DNA of 64,000 bases, taken from assembly GCF_029873215.1 (NCBI RefSeq), contig NZ_CP123620.1, forward strand, positions 2,232,001-2,296,000, given 5' to 3'. The translations under genes were made by a program, and so were the position numbers. Positions 32,605 to 39,945 of this stretch are shown here, piece by piece (position 1 is the stretch's first letter; the number at the start of each line of letters is the position of its first letter). Below the pieces are notes generated by a model. That model saw only the letters and a program-made list of their open reading frames with translations. It did not search any database and was not told the origin of the DNA. Source of the stretch: Nocardioides sp. BP30. Its GTDB lineage: Bacteria; Actinomycetota; Actinomycetes; Propionibacteriales; Nocardioidaceae.

Positions 32605-33026
32605 GGGTGCTGGTCCTCAACGGACCCAACCTGGGTCGGCTCGGCAGGCGGCAGCCCGAGATCTACGGCCGCACGACCCACGCCCAGCTGGTGGCGCTGT
32701 GCGTGGAGTGGGGTCGCGAGCTCGGCCTGGAGGTCGAGGTCCGCCAGACCAACCACGAGGGGGAGATGGTCGACTGGCTCAATGCCGCGGCCGACGACCA
32801 CGTGCCGGTCGTGCTGAACGCGGCGGCGTGGACGCACTACTCCTACGCGGTCTATGACGCGTGCGCGCAGCTGGAGGCGCCGCTGGTGGAGGTGCATCTC
32901 TCCGACCCGGACGCCCGCCCGGAGCGGTGGCGGCACTTCTCGGTGGTGCGGCCGCACGCGGTCGCCGTGGTCAAGGGGCTGGGCGTCGAGGGTTACCGCG
33001 AGGCGCTGGAGATCATCGCGCGATGA
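32601..33026 (+). CDS. aroQ: Type II 3-dehydroquinate dehydratase
   Basis: A 141-residue dodecamer-type enzyme converting 3-dehydroquinate to 3-dehydroshikimate. [17 protein letters not shown] holds the catalytic arginine and tyrosine, [15 protein letters not shown] and [13 protein letters not shown] form the active-site loops, and EVHLSDP carries the catalytic histidine. The sequence AAAWTHYS is the variant seen in a subset of actinobacterial AroQ rather than the commoner PGAYTHTS. The gene overlaps aroB by 4 bp and ends the aro operon; the DNA just downstream changes abruptly to an A-rich segment. Confidence 0.93.
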   Translation: MRVLVLNGPNLGRLGRRQPEIYGRTTHAQLVALCVEWGRELGLEVEVRQTNHEGEMVDWLNAAADDHVPVVLNAAAWTHYSYAVYDACAQLEAPLVEVHLSDPDARPERWRHFSVVRPHAVAVVKGLGVEGYREALEIIAR

Positions 33027-33033
33027 GGGCGCT

Positions 33034-33065
33034 GTACAAAAATGATCTGATGTAGTACAAAAGTG
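33034..33065 (+). repeat. A-rich 11-nt direct repeat upstream of secreted-protein operon
   Basis: GTACAAAAATG (33034-33044) recurs as GTACAAAAGTG (33055-33065), centre to centre 21 nt, two helical turns. The first copy begins 7 bases after the aroQ stop. The segment is the most A/T-rich few dozen bases noticed in the window. It is a candidate operator, or a trace of horizontally acquired DNA, ahead of the gene at 33106. Confidence 0.7.
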
Positions 33066-33105
33066 TCAGGTTCTCGTTGAGGAGGGCCACGACGCTGGAG
33101 GAACC

Positions 33106-33582
33106 ATGAGGAGACGGTTAGCCCTTCTCGCGCCCGCGGCCCTTGGTCTCGTCCTGGCGGCCGGCTCACCGGCTCTCGCCCTGACGTACGGAACCCAGGC
33201 GCACCCGATCCGGGCCGAGGACAGTAGCGACGACGGCAACGCGTGGTTCTACGGGTCGATGTACGTGAACAACGGGCAGACGTTGCACAACGCCTACCAC
33301 TTCCGGGACTCCGCGCCCGGCGGGAACGCCGCCTACGTCACGACGTCGTACTACTTCTACGAGAACTGCAGCTACGACCCGGACGACGGGTCGGGCTGGT
33401 GTGACGTCGGTGGTTCCGACCGGAGCAGCGAGACCACCTCCGGCAACTGGCTCTCCGAAGCGGACGCGCACGACCTCGACCCGGGAGCCGATCGGGGACG
33501 GATGAAGAGCCGTGTGTGCGAGAAGCAGGCGCACGCGTTCGACGACTGCAGCAAGTACGTCATCGGCACCTTCAGCTACTGA
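33106..33582 (+). CDS. Secreted four-cysteine protein of unknown function
   Basis: A 158-residue protein with a classical Sec signal peptide: RRR, a Leu/Ala-rich core, and a probable cleavage after SPALA (residue about 25). The mature part of about 133 residues is rich in Tyr, Asp, Ser and Gly and has four cysteines at 88, 99, 138 and 148, spaced C-x10-C and C-x9-C, likely two disulfides. I do not recognise the family. It lacks the typical lactococcin 972 features I know. CTGGAGG lies 5 nt before the ATG. Only 3 bases separate its stop from the ABC ATPase gene, so it is probably made together with that transporter. Confidence 0.75.
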   Translation: MRRRLALLAPAALGLVLAAGSPALALTYGTQAHPIRAEDSSDDGNAWFYGSMYVNNGQTLHNAYHFRDSAPGGNAAYVTTSYYFYENCSYDPDDGSGWCDVGGSDRSSETTSGNWLSEADAHDLDPGADRGRMKSRVCEKQAHAFDDCSKYVIGTFSY

Positions 33583-33585
33583 TCG

Positions 33586-34326
33586 ATGCGACTCGAACTC
33601 GATCGCGTCACGCACACCTATCCCGGCTCGCGGGCGCCGGCGATCGTCGAGGTCTCAGCGGTCGTGCCGCCGGGGATCACCGGCCTGATCGGCATCAACG
33701 GTGCCGGGAAGTCGACGCTGCTGAACATCCTGTCCCGTGGCATGCCTCCCAGTGCGGGCGCCACCGTCCTCGACGGCACCGATATCTACCGCGGCGGCCG
33801 CCGGGCGACAACAGGTCGGATCGCGCTGATGCCCCAGGACTTCCGGGTGGCGGGCGAGGCACGTGTCGAGGATGTGCTCCTGTACTGCGCGTGGTTGAAG
33901 GGCGTCCCGGGAGCATTGGCGCGCGAGCGCGCCGCCGACGTGCTCGAGCGGGTCGACCTCGGCCCGCAGCGCTTCGAGAAGATCGGGCGTCTCTCCGGGG
34001 GCATGCGCCGCCGTGTCGCACTGGCGCAAGCGCTGATCTCGTGCCCGCGGCTGGTGCTGCTGGACGAACCCACCACCGGGCTGGACCCGGCGCAGCGAGC
34101 GCAATTGCGCCGGCTGGTGATCGATGAGTTCTCCGGAACCGACGCCATCGTGATCCTCAGCAGCCACCTCATGGAGGACGTCGAGGCGACCTCGGACAAC
34201 GTCATCCTGCTCCACGAGGGAGTGCTGCGATTCGCGGGGAGCATCGAGGAGTTTCGCCGGGTCGACGGTGAGGTCGTCGACGCGGAGGCCGCCTTCCTGC
34301 GTCGCATCATGACGGCCGCCCCATGA
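33586..34326 (+). CDS. ABC transporter ATP-binding protein
   Basis: A 246-residue ATPase of the CcmA/BcrA-like exporter type: Walker A GINGAGKS (about 35-42), Q-loop in LMPQDF, signature GRLSGGMRRR, Walker B LVLLDEPTTGLD and H-loop SSHLMED. It would power the membrane proteins encoded next. It begins 3 bases after the secreted-protein gene and overlaps the following gene by 4 bp (ATGA). The likely roles are export of, or protection against, a peptide, or cell-envelope remodelling; the sequence alone does not decide. Confidence 0.85.
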   Translation: MRLELDRVTHTYPGSRAPAIVEVSAVVPPGITGLIGINGAGKSTLLNILSRGMPPSAGATVLDGTDIYRGGRRATTGRIALMPQDFRVAGEARVEDVLLYCAWLKGVPGALARERAADVLERVDLGPQRFEKIGRLSGGMRRRVALAQALISCPRLVLLDEPTTGLDPAQRAQLRRLVIDEFSGTDAIVILSSHLMEDVEATSDNVILLHEGVLRFAGSIEEFRRVDGEVVDAEAAFLRRIMTAAP

Positions 34327-35567
34327 GGACGGCGGCACGGCGGACCCTGCTGACCTGGCCGCAGTGGGTCTCCTACCTGGCAGTCCTCCACGTCGTCGGG
34401 TGGATCTCGATCCTCTCCTCGACACGCGACTGGGTCGGTTCGTGGAAGATGGCCTACGACTGGGTCGCTGGATCGTTGCTCGTGGTCGGTCCGGTCGCCG
34501 CGGGCATCACGGCGTTCAGCTACGCGCGGTTGAAGGACTCCAGCGCCGTCACCCTCGTCAGATCCAGCAGCCGAGCAGCGGCATGGGCCTTCCCGGCTCT
34601 CCGCATCTGGCTGGCGTACGGCGCCAGCACGGCGCTCCTCGCGCTCGAAATGACCCTCCTGGCGCTCGCCCGGGGAGTTCCGGTCGCTCCTGTCCAGCTC
34701 ATCAACGTGCCCTTCCTCGCCGCACTCAGCCTGGGCCAGGTCCTGGCCGGCGCCTCCCTCGGGCTCGTCCTGCACGAGGTGTGGGCGGGTGTCCTCGCCG
34801 TGGGTGCTGCGTTCCTGGCCTCGGTGCTGGCAGGCATCGGTCTGCTTCCCCCGATCTTCGTTCCGGGCTCGACCACCGGGACGCTCGTCGGCCAGACCTA
34901 CCGTCCGGCGGCGATGGCACTGCTGGCCGTGAGTGCCGCCGGACTGTGCGTGGTGCTCGGGGCGGCGGTGTCCCGGTCGTTCGGTTCGCGCCGCCGATGG
35001 CTGGCTTCCGCGGTGGCCGTGGCAGGCCTGGGCGCCTTCGCCGTCGGCTACACCCCGCACCTCGACCTCGACGGTCGCCTGCAGGACGCCACCGTCCGGT
35101 ACGAGTGCCGAGGCCACGACCCGGCCCTCTGCGTGGCGAGCGATACGCCGTTGACGGCCGACGAGGGAGCTGCAGCGCTCAGGCGGCTCGCCCGGCCCCT
35201 GGTCGCCGTCGGTGTACCTCTGCCGGACCGGTGGGTCCAGCTGCTCCCGGGGAGCCGCGAGGACCGCCGCGACGGGGTCTTCACGTTCACCAACAACGCC
35301 AACGCGACCGGAAGGCTGCGGGTCGACGACGTCGTCCACTCGCTCGCGATGCCCGCCGGGTGCGTCTTCGGCGCCTCCGAGCCGGAGGGGTCGATCGATG
35401 CCCGCGGCCTCCTCGCCACCTGGATCGCGCTGCGCAACCACGTCGACGTCGCCGTGGATCGCAGGACGAAGGCGTGGGTCGACTCGCCCGACTCCCTGGC
35501 CTGGGTCAGGACCACCTACGCGGAGCTTCGCGCGTGCGCGCTCACCCGGCTCTCGCTGCCGGCATGA
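34323..35567 (+). CDS. ABC-2-like membrane protein with extracytoplasmic C-terminal domain
   Basis: A 414-residue protein. The first half (about 10-245) has six or seven hydrophobic helices, including SLLVVGPVAAGITAFSYA and AVGAAFLASVLAGIGLL. The second half (about 246-414) is soluble, begins at HLDLDGRLQDATVRYEC, and carries four cysteines (YEC, LCV, GCV, RAC), as expected of an oxidised external domain. It resembles actinobacterial ABC permeases with a C-terminal ectodomain of unknown function. It overlaps the ATPase gene by 4 bp and the next membrane-protein gene by 4 bp. No peptidase motif is evident. Confidence 0.7.
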   Translation: MRTAARRTLLTWPQWVSYLAVLHVVGWISILSSTRDWVGSWKMAYDWVAGSLLVVGPVAAGITAFSYARLKDSSAVTLVRSSSRAAAWAFPALRIWLAYGASTALLALEMTLLALARGVPVAPVQLINVPFLAALSLGQVLAGASLGLVLHEVWAGVLAVGAAFLASVLAGIGLLPPIFVPGSTTGTLVGQTYRPAAMALLAVSAAGLCVVLGAAVSRSFGSRRRWLASAVAVAGLGAFAVGYTPHLDLDGRLQDATVRYECRGHDPALCVASDTPLTADEGAAALRRLARPLVAVGVPLPDRWVQLLPGSREDRRDGVFTFTNNANATGRLRVDDVVHSLAMPAGCVFGASEPEGSIDARGLLATWIALRNHVDVAVDRRTKAWVDSPDSLAWVRTTYAELRACALTRLSLPA

Positions 35568-36103
35568 GCCTTCTCGCCGTCCTCCGCACGTGGAAGGTGC
35601 CCACCGCTGCCTTCGCCGTCGTGGTGACGGTGACGCTCAGCTGCCTGCTGGGAGGCTCCCGGGTCTCCCTGCCCGGTGTGCGCGGGGGCATCGCCGTCGT
35701 CCAGTTCGTGCCGTTCGCCCTCAGCGCGTGCGTCGCGGGCACCTGGGTGAATGCGTTCGCCTTCCTCGAGGAGCGGGGCATGAGGAGCCCGGCAGCCGTG
35801 CGCGCCGTCCGAGGCTCGCTCTCCCTCGGGCTCGCGGCGCTGGGCGCTGTCGCGATCTCCGGGCTGCGGGCAGCCCCACCCGAGAGCCTGGCCCTGTCCT
35901 TGGCCTGCCTGGCAGCGGGGATCGGCACGGTGCGCCGGTCCGCGATCGCCTCCTGGGCGCTGCCGCTGTGCATCAACTACGCCTACTACGCGGCCCGGAT
36001 CGATGACGGGGGTACGCGAGCCGCGCTGGTGGCGTCGTCGATGCTGATCGTGCTGGCCGTCGCGGTCTATGCCTGGGCGCCGCAGACGCTGACGGCCGGA
36101 TAG
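35564..36103 (+). CDS. Small polytopic membrane protein, probable permease partner
   Basis: A 179-residue hydrophobic protein with about five membrane helices and a short Arg-containing cytoplasmic loop (EERGMRSPAAVRAVRGS). It overlaps the preceding permease gene (ATGA), which suggests the two form the membrane part of one transporter. I recognise no specific family. Its last 37 bp overlap the 3' end of the convergent YczE gene on the opposite strand. Confidence 0.65.
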   Translation: MSLLAVLRTWKVPTAAFAVVVTVTLSCLLGGSRVSLPGVRGGIAVVQFVPFALSACVAGTWVNAFAFLEERGMRSPAAVRAVRGSLSLGLAALGAVAISGLRAAPPESLALSLACLAAGIGTVRRSAIASWALPLCINYAYYAARIDDGGTRAALVASSMLIVLAVAVYAWAPQTLTAG

Positions 36104-36774
36104 GCATCGGACTCCGCTTCCTCAGCGACCTGATCCTGGGTGGGGGCGTCGAGGGCGACGATCCACGTCGGGAGGAGGACCTGCGTCAGGGGTCCGATGG
36201 CCAGGGCGAAGACGACGGTACCGACGCCGATGGGGCCGCCGAGGAGCAGGCCGACCACGACGACGGAGATCTCCAGAGCGGTGCGGATCAGCCGGATCGA
36301 GAGGCCGGTACGGCGGACCAGCCCGGTCATGAGGCCGTCGCGAGGGCCGCGGCCGAACTGGGCGCCGATGTAGAGCGCCGTCGCGAGGGCGCACAGCCCC
36401 ACGCCGGCGAGCATGAGGAGGACCCGCGCGATCTGGTGGTGCGGTGGGTGGACCACGGCCAGGGTGAGATCGGTGCTGGGGCCGATCAGCAGGGCGTTGG
36501 CGATCGTGCCGATGCCGGGCTTCTCGCGCAGCGGGATCCAGAACAGCAGCACGACGAACGACATGATCACCAGCACGGTGCCGAGGTCGAGGCCGGTGTG
36601 GCCCACGATGCCGAGGTGCAGGACGTCCCACGGTGCGACACCGTCGTTGCCGCGCACCATCAGACCCAGCGAGACGCCGTAGAGCCACAGCCCCACCAGG
36701 AGCTGGGTCAGGCGGCGGGGGAGGCGGCCGGCCCGCAGCTGGGCGAGCGGGCCGAGATCGGCGAGCGTGGTCAT
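36067..36774 (-). CDS. YczE-family integral membrane protein
   Basis: A 235-residue protein with five or six hydrophobic helices. YczE-like segments include GVSLGLMVRGNDGVAPWDVLH, LLFWIPLREKPGIGTI and GAQFGRGPRDGLMTGL; this small-gly-rich pattern belongs to the YitT/YczE family. Function is unknown. The gene is divergent from a MocR-type regulator 52 bp away, the known YczE/YczR arrangement, so its expression is likely controlled by that regulator. The 3' end runs 37 bp into the convergent membrane-protein gene. The ATG at 36774 gives a short cytoplasmic lead. Confidence 0.85.
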   Translation of the reverse strand: MTTLADLGPLAQLRAGRLPRRLTQLLVGLWLYGVSLGLMVRGNDGVAPWDVLHLGIVGHTGLDLGTVLVIMSFVVLLFWIPLREKPGIGTIANALLIGPSTDLTLAVVHPPHHQIARVLLMLAGVGLCALATALYIGAQFGRGPRDGLMTGLVRRTGLSIRLIRTALEISVVVVGLLLGGPIGVGTVVFALAIGPLTQVLLPTWIVALDAPTQDQVAEEAESDAYPAVSVCGAQA

Positions 36775-36791
36775 GACCTCAGCATCATCCA

Positions 36792-36834
36792 GATTGGACT
36801 GTCGCTAAATAGCCAATCGTGGAAGAGTGGACTG
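36792..36834. promoter_or_regulatory. Candidate YczR operator in the divergent spacer
   Basis: The 52-bp spacer holds an inverted repeat, GATTGG (36792-36797) and CCAATC (36813-36818), around an AT-rich core. It also holds a direct repeat TGGACTG at 36795-36801 and 36828-36834. MocR proteins often bind direct repeats that include an inverted component, so this is a plausible binding site. Confidence 0.5.
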
Positions 36835-38293
36835 CATGCATCGGTCCATTCCGTCGCGGCGGCTCGTCGAGCTGCTCGGCGTCTTCGAACGCACGCCGGC
36901 CTACGTCGGCCTGGCCGACGCCCTCACGGTCCTGATCGGCGACGGCCGGATCGCCCTCGACGTCCGGCTGCCGAGCGAACGCGATCTCGCCGCCGGGCTC
37001 GGCGTCTCCCGCACCACCGTCACCCGCGCCTACGCGTTGCTCGTCGAGACGGGGTTCGCGGTGGCGACCCGCGGGGCCGGCACGTTCACCCGGGTACCCG
37101 GTGGCCGCTCGCGGGCGCACGACCAGGCCCTCACGCCTTCACGGCACAGCGGGGTGATCGACCTGACCTGTGCGGCGGCCACCGCGCCGCCGGGCATCGC
37201 CGAGGCCTACGCCGCCGCAGCCGCGGAGCTGCCGGCGTACCTGGGCGGCCACGGCTACTTCCCGGTCGGCCTGCCTGCGCTGCAGGAGGCGATCGCCGCG
37301 ACGTACGCCGAACGGGGGCTGCCCACCCGGCCGGACCAGATCATGGTGACCTCCGGTGCGCTGGGCGCGGCTGCCGTCGCCGCACAGGCGCTGGTCGGCA
37401 CCGGCGATCGGGTGCTGGTCGAGACGCCGACCTACCCAAACGCCGCCGAAGCGCTGCGCCGAGCGGGCGGCCGGTTGGTGCCCGTTCCGGTGGACCCCGA
37501 CGGCTGGGACCTGGACGGCACGATCGCCACCGTGCGGCAGTCGCGCCCGCGGGCGGCCTACCTCATGCCAGACTTCCAGAACCCCACCGGTCTGGTGATG
37601 AGCGGCCCGGAGCGCGAACGGCTCGGAGCCGCCCTCACCCGGGCGGGCACGGTCGCCATCGTGGACGAGGCGCACCAGGGGCTCGCCCTCGACGGCCAGG
37701 AGATGCCGCCGCCGCTGGCCCGGTTCGCGCCGGGCGCGGTGACGATCGGAAGCGCGTCCAAGCTCTTCTGGGGCGGTCTGCGGATCGGGTGGCTGCGGGT
37801 TCCCGACGAGGTGACGATGGACCGGCTGGTGGCATCGCGGCTCTCGGTCGACCTCGGCTCTCCGCTGATCGAGCAGTTGGCGATGGTGCGGCTGCTGGCG
37901 GACCCGGGCCCGCTGCGGGCGGCGCAGGTGGACCGCCTGCGCCGGCAGCGGTCCGCGCTGGTGGCGGCGCTGTCCGAGCGGCTCCCGGCCTGGGAGGTCC
38001 GGGTTCCGGCGGGCGGCCTGTGCCTGTGGTGCCGGTTGCCGGTCCCCGCCGCCTCCACCCTGGTCGCCGCCGCGGAGCGGGGCGGGGTAGCGATCGCCGC
38101 CGGGCCGATCTTCGCCGTCGACGGCGGCCTGGAACGTTTCGTCCGCATCCCCTACGCGCGCCCGGAGGCCGAGCTGGTGGCGGCCGTCGAGGTCCTCGCC
38201 GAGGTGTGGGCCGAGGTGAGCAGGAGCCGTACGGTCGAGCGGGCGGCGGGGCGGACGGCACGGCGGGCCTCCGACCGGGTCATCGTGGCGTGA
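36827..38293 (+). CDS. MocR-type (GntR/aminotransferase fusion) regulator, YczR-like
   Basis: A 488-residue chimera. An N-terminal GntR winged helix (about 25-90) contains LPSERDLAAGLGVSRTTVTR. A class I aminotransferase-like domain follows, with MPDFQNPTG, DEAHQG and the PLP-lysine region SASKLFWGGLRIGW. Such proteins use PLP or an adduct as effector; the YczR subgroup is paired with yczE. The start is either the GTG at 36827 or the ATG at 36836, both inside the presumed operator, which suggests autoregulation. The stop lies in a 22-nt-period repeat array, and the C-terminal tail is a basic extension after the conserved fold. Confidence 0.88.
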   Translation: MDCMHRSIPSRRLVELLGVFERTPAYVGLADALTVLIGDGRIALDVRLPSERDLAAGLGVSRTTVTRAYALLVETGFAVATRGAGTFTRVPGGRSRAHDQALTPSRHSGVIDLTCAAATAPPGIAEAYAAAAAELPAYLGGHGYFPVGLPALQEAIAATYAERGLPTRPDQIMVTSGALGAAAVAAQALVGTGDRVLVETPTYPNAAEALRRAGGRLVPVPVDPDGWDLDGTIATVRQSRPRAAYLMPDFQNPTGLVMSGPERERLGAALTRAGTVAIVDEAHQGLALDGQEMPPPLARFAPGAVTIGSASKLFWGGLRIGWLRVPDEVTMDRLVASRLSVDLGSPLIEQLAMVRLLADPGPLRAAQVDRLRRQRSALVAALSERLPAWEVRVPAGGLCLWCRLPVPAASTLVAAAERGGVAIAAGPIFAVDGGLERFVRIPYARPEAELVAAVEVLAEVWAEVSRSRTVERAAGRTARRASDRVIVA

Positions 38294-38352
38294 GCCGGCG
38301 GGGACGGAGGCCCGAGTCGGCGGAGACGCAGGCCCGAGTCGGCGGGCGCGGT
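38287..38352 (+). repeat. Second-type 22-nt-period array at a stop codon
   Basis: Three 22-nt units: 38287-38308 (contains the TGA of the regulator gene), 38309-38330 and 38331-38352. The last two share GGCCCGAGTCGGCGG exactly at their 5' ends, and the first has five mismatches to the second. On the minus strand the core reads GACTCGGGCC, which falls in the same phase as CACTCGACCC of the arrays near relA and hisS. It may be a diverged relative. Confidence 0.65.
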
Positions 38353-38377
38353 TTTCCGCAGCACCCCGGCCCGGCGA

Positions 38378-38383
38378 TAGACT
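38378..38383 (+). promoter_or_regulatory. Candidate -10 for efp
   Basis: TAGACT fits TANNNT and would give a 5' leader of about 80 nt. A TTGACA is also present (38428-38433) but without a matching -10 at the right distance. The 174-bp spacer otherwise contains only the repeat array. Confidence 0.4.
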
Positions 38384-38467
38384 CGGCCGCTGGTGCCGGG
38401 CGTTCGCGCCCGAGCCCACCTGTTCTCTTGACAACCTGCATCTGAAACGAAGGCTGGCGCGCACTCC

Positions 38468-39034
38468 ATGGCAACCACGAACGACCTGAAGAACGGCATG
38501 GTTCTCAACATCGACCGCCAGCTCTGGCAGGTGGTCGAGTTCCAGCACGTCAAGCCGGGCAAGGGCCCCGCGTTCGTCCGCACCAAGCTGAAGAACGTGG
38601 AGTCGGGCAAGAACGTCGACAAGACGTTCAACGCCGGCACGAAGGTCGACGTCGAGACGGTGGACCGCCGTACGTTCCAGTACCTGTACAACGACGGCAC
38701 CAACTACGTGTTCATGGACGTGCAGGACTACGAGCAGATCGAGGTCACGCCCGAGATCATCGGCGACGCCGCGAACTTCCTGCTGGAGAACGCCGAGGTC
38801 ATCGTGGCCACCAACAACGGCCGGGTGCTGTTCGTCGAGCTCCCGCCGTCGGTCGAGCTGACGATCACCTACACCGAGCCCGGCGTCGTCGGCGACTCCG
38901 CCACCGGCCGGACCAAGCCGGCCACGCTGGAGACCGGTGCCGAGATCCAGGTTCCGCTGTTCATCGAGAACGGCGAGAAGATCAAGGTCGACACCCGCGA
39001 CGGCGGCTCCTACCTCAGCCGCGTCAAGGGCTGA
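38468..39034 (+). CDS. efp: Translation elongation factor P
   Basis: A 188-residue EF-P that helps ribosomes through polyproline stretches. It has the KOW-like domain I with loop KPGKGPAF (lysine at the tip), OB domain II, and the C-terminal signature [13 protein letters not shown]. No EpmA/YmfI-type modification genes are visible nearby. The order efp-nusB-...-pyrR is conserved in actinobacteria; nusB starts 2 bases after the stop. Confidence 0.97.
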   Translation: MATTNDLKNGMVLNIDRQLWQVVEFQHVKPGKGPAFVRTKLKNVESGKNVDKTFNAGTKVDVETVDRRTFQYLYNDGTNYVFMDVQDYEQIEVTPEIIGDAANFLLENAEVIVATNNGRVLFVELPPSVELTITYTEPGVVGDSATGRTKPATLETGAEIQVPLFIENGEKIKVDTRDGGSYLSRVKG

Positions 39035-39036
39035 CG

Positions 39037-39441
39037 TTGTCCGCACGCTCCAAGGCCCGCAAGCGCGCCCTCGACCTGCTCTTCGCGGCCGAGGCACGCG
39101 GCGCCTCCGCGTCCGACCTGCTCGCCGAGCAGGTCGCCGAGGGCGAGCTCAACAACCCCTACACCGCCACGCTCGTGGAGGGCGTCGTGGCCAGGCAGGC
39201 GACGATCGACGAGATCATCGGTCGCTATGCCCAGGGCTGGACCCTGGACCGGATGCCCGCCGTGGACCGCAACGTGCTGCGACTGGGCGCGTGGGAGCTG
39301 CTCTTTGCCGACGACGTGCCCGAGCACGTGGCCCTGAGCGAGGCGATCGAGCTGGTCCGCGACCTGTCGACCGACGAGTCGCCGACCTACGTCAACGGCG
39401 TGCTCGGTGCGATCCAGCGCGACAAGGCCAGCCTGGTCTGA
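39037..39441 (+). CDS. nusB: Transcription antitermination factor NusB
   Basis: A 134-residue all-helical RNA-binding protein that, with NusE (S10), binds boxA and supports rRNA transcription. It shows SARSKARKRALDLLFAAEARG at the N-terminus (basic boxA-binding helix), LDRMPAVDRNVLRLGAWEL and SPTYVNGVLGAI. It starts with TTG, 2 bp after the efp stop; no ATG or GTG gives the conserved N-terminus. A strong hairpin terminator follows the gene. Confidence 0.94.
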   Translation: MSARSKARKRALDLLFAAEARGASASDLLAEQVAEGELNNPYTATLVEGVVARQATIDEIIGRYAQGWTLDRMPAVDRNVLRLGAWELLFADDVPEHVALSEAIELVRDLSTDESPTYVNGVLGAIQRDKASLV

Positions 39442-39483
39442 GCCGGCGGCGGGTCGCCCCGCGCCACACCAGTACGACGAAGA

Positions 39484-39516
39484 ACGAGCGCCCGGGCGGA
39501 TCGCCCGGGCGCTCGT
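39484..39516. terminator. Bidirectional hairpin between nusB and HTH gene
   Basis: A perfect 15-bp stem, ACGAGCGCCCGGGCG (39484-39498) with its complement (39502-39516), around the 3-nt loop GAT. AAGA precedes it and TCT follows. It sits between two convergent genes and could act on both strands. Confidence 0.8.
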
Positions 39517-39537
39517 CTGCCTGCGACGTACGTCGGC

Positions 39538-39786
39538 TCAGGCCGGCCAGATCAGGTCGACGCGGATGTCGTGGAAGAGCTCGTTCGGGTCGATCCCGAT
39601 GGCGGCGGAGAGCCGCAGGTACTTCGAGATGCCGCTGTCGGTCTCGCCCCGCTCCATCCGGGCGATCTGGGTCACGCCCAGGCCGCTGCGGCGCGCGACC
39701 GCGTCCTGGGTGAGGTGGCGGCGCACGCGCTCGGCGCGCAGGTTCGAGCCGATCTGCTCGAGAAGCTCAGAGGTGGGAGAGGCCAT
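39538..39786 (-). CDS. Small XRE-family HTH protein
   Basis: An 82-residue protein that is little more than a lambda-repressor-like helix-turn-helix: RAERVRRHLTQDAVARRSGLG followed by VTQIARMERGE. It would bind DNA as a dimer; the target is unknown. The ATG at 39786 starts near the fold; an in-frame GTG at 39822 would add 12 residues. Upstream, near 39822-39835 on the minus strand, two CTGGTG copies 8 nt apart (CTGGTGTTCTGGTG) may be an autoregulatory site. It is divergent from the oxidoreductase gene and could control it. Confidence 0.8.
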   Translation of the reverse strand: MASPTSELLEQIGSNLRAERVRRHLTQDAVARRSGLGVTQIARMERGETDSGISKYLRLSAAIGIDPNELFHDIRVDLIWPA

Positions 39787-39933
39787 GGCCGGACAAGCCT
39801 CTCGACATCCGATGCGACTCACCAGAACACCAGTGTGCTGATACCGCCCGATTGTGCTCGCTCAGGGGTGTGCTCGGCGTCCAGGAGGGCTGACACGGCG
39901 CCTCTCGCCGCTCTCGGCCCGGCGCGCGCTGGG

Positions 39934-39939
39934 TACCGT
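39934..39939 (+). promoter_or_regulatory. Candidate -10 for leaderless oxidoreductase mRNA
   Basis: TACCGT lies 6 nt before the ATG at 39946, with no room for a ribosome-binding site. The divergent 159-bp spacer toward the HTH gene includes the CTGGTG direct repeat. Confidence 0.45.
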
Positions 39940-39945
39940 CGTGCT

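Noticed and set aside
32601..33026. Degenerate, possibly inactive AroQ (AAAWTHYS loop)
   Set aside because: Arg, Tyr, His and Glu active-site residues are present, and the loop variant is found in other actinobacterial enzymes.
33106..33582. Lactococcin 972-family bacteriocin
   Set aside because: The gene order (secreted protein, ABC ATPase, membrane proteins) is suggestive, but the mature protein lacks the family's typical pattern and has four cysteines; the associated permeases are also much shorter than the usual bacteriocin-associated membrane protein.
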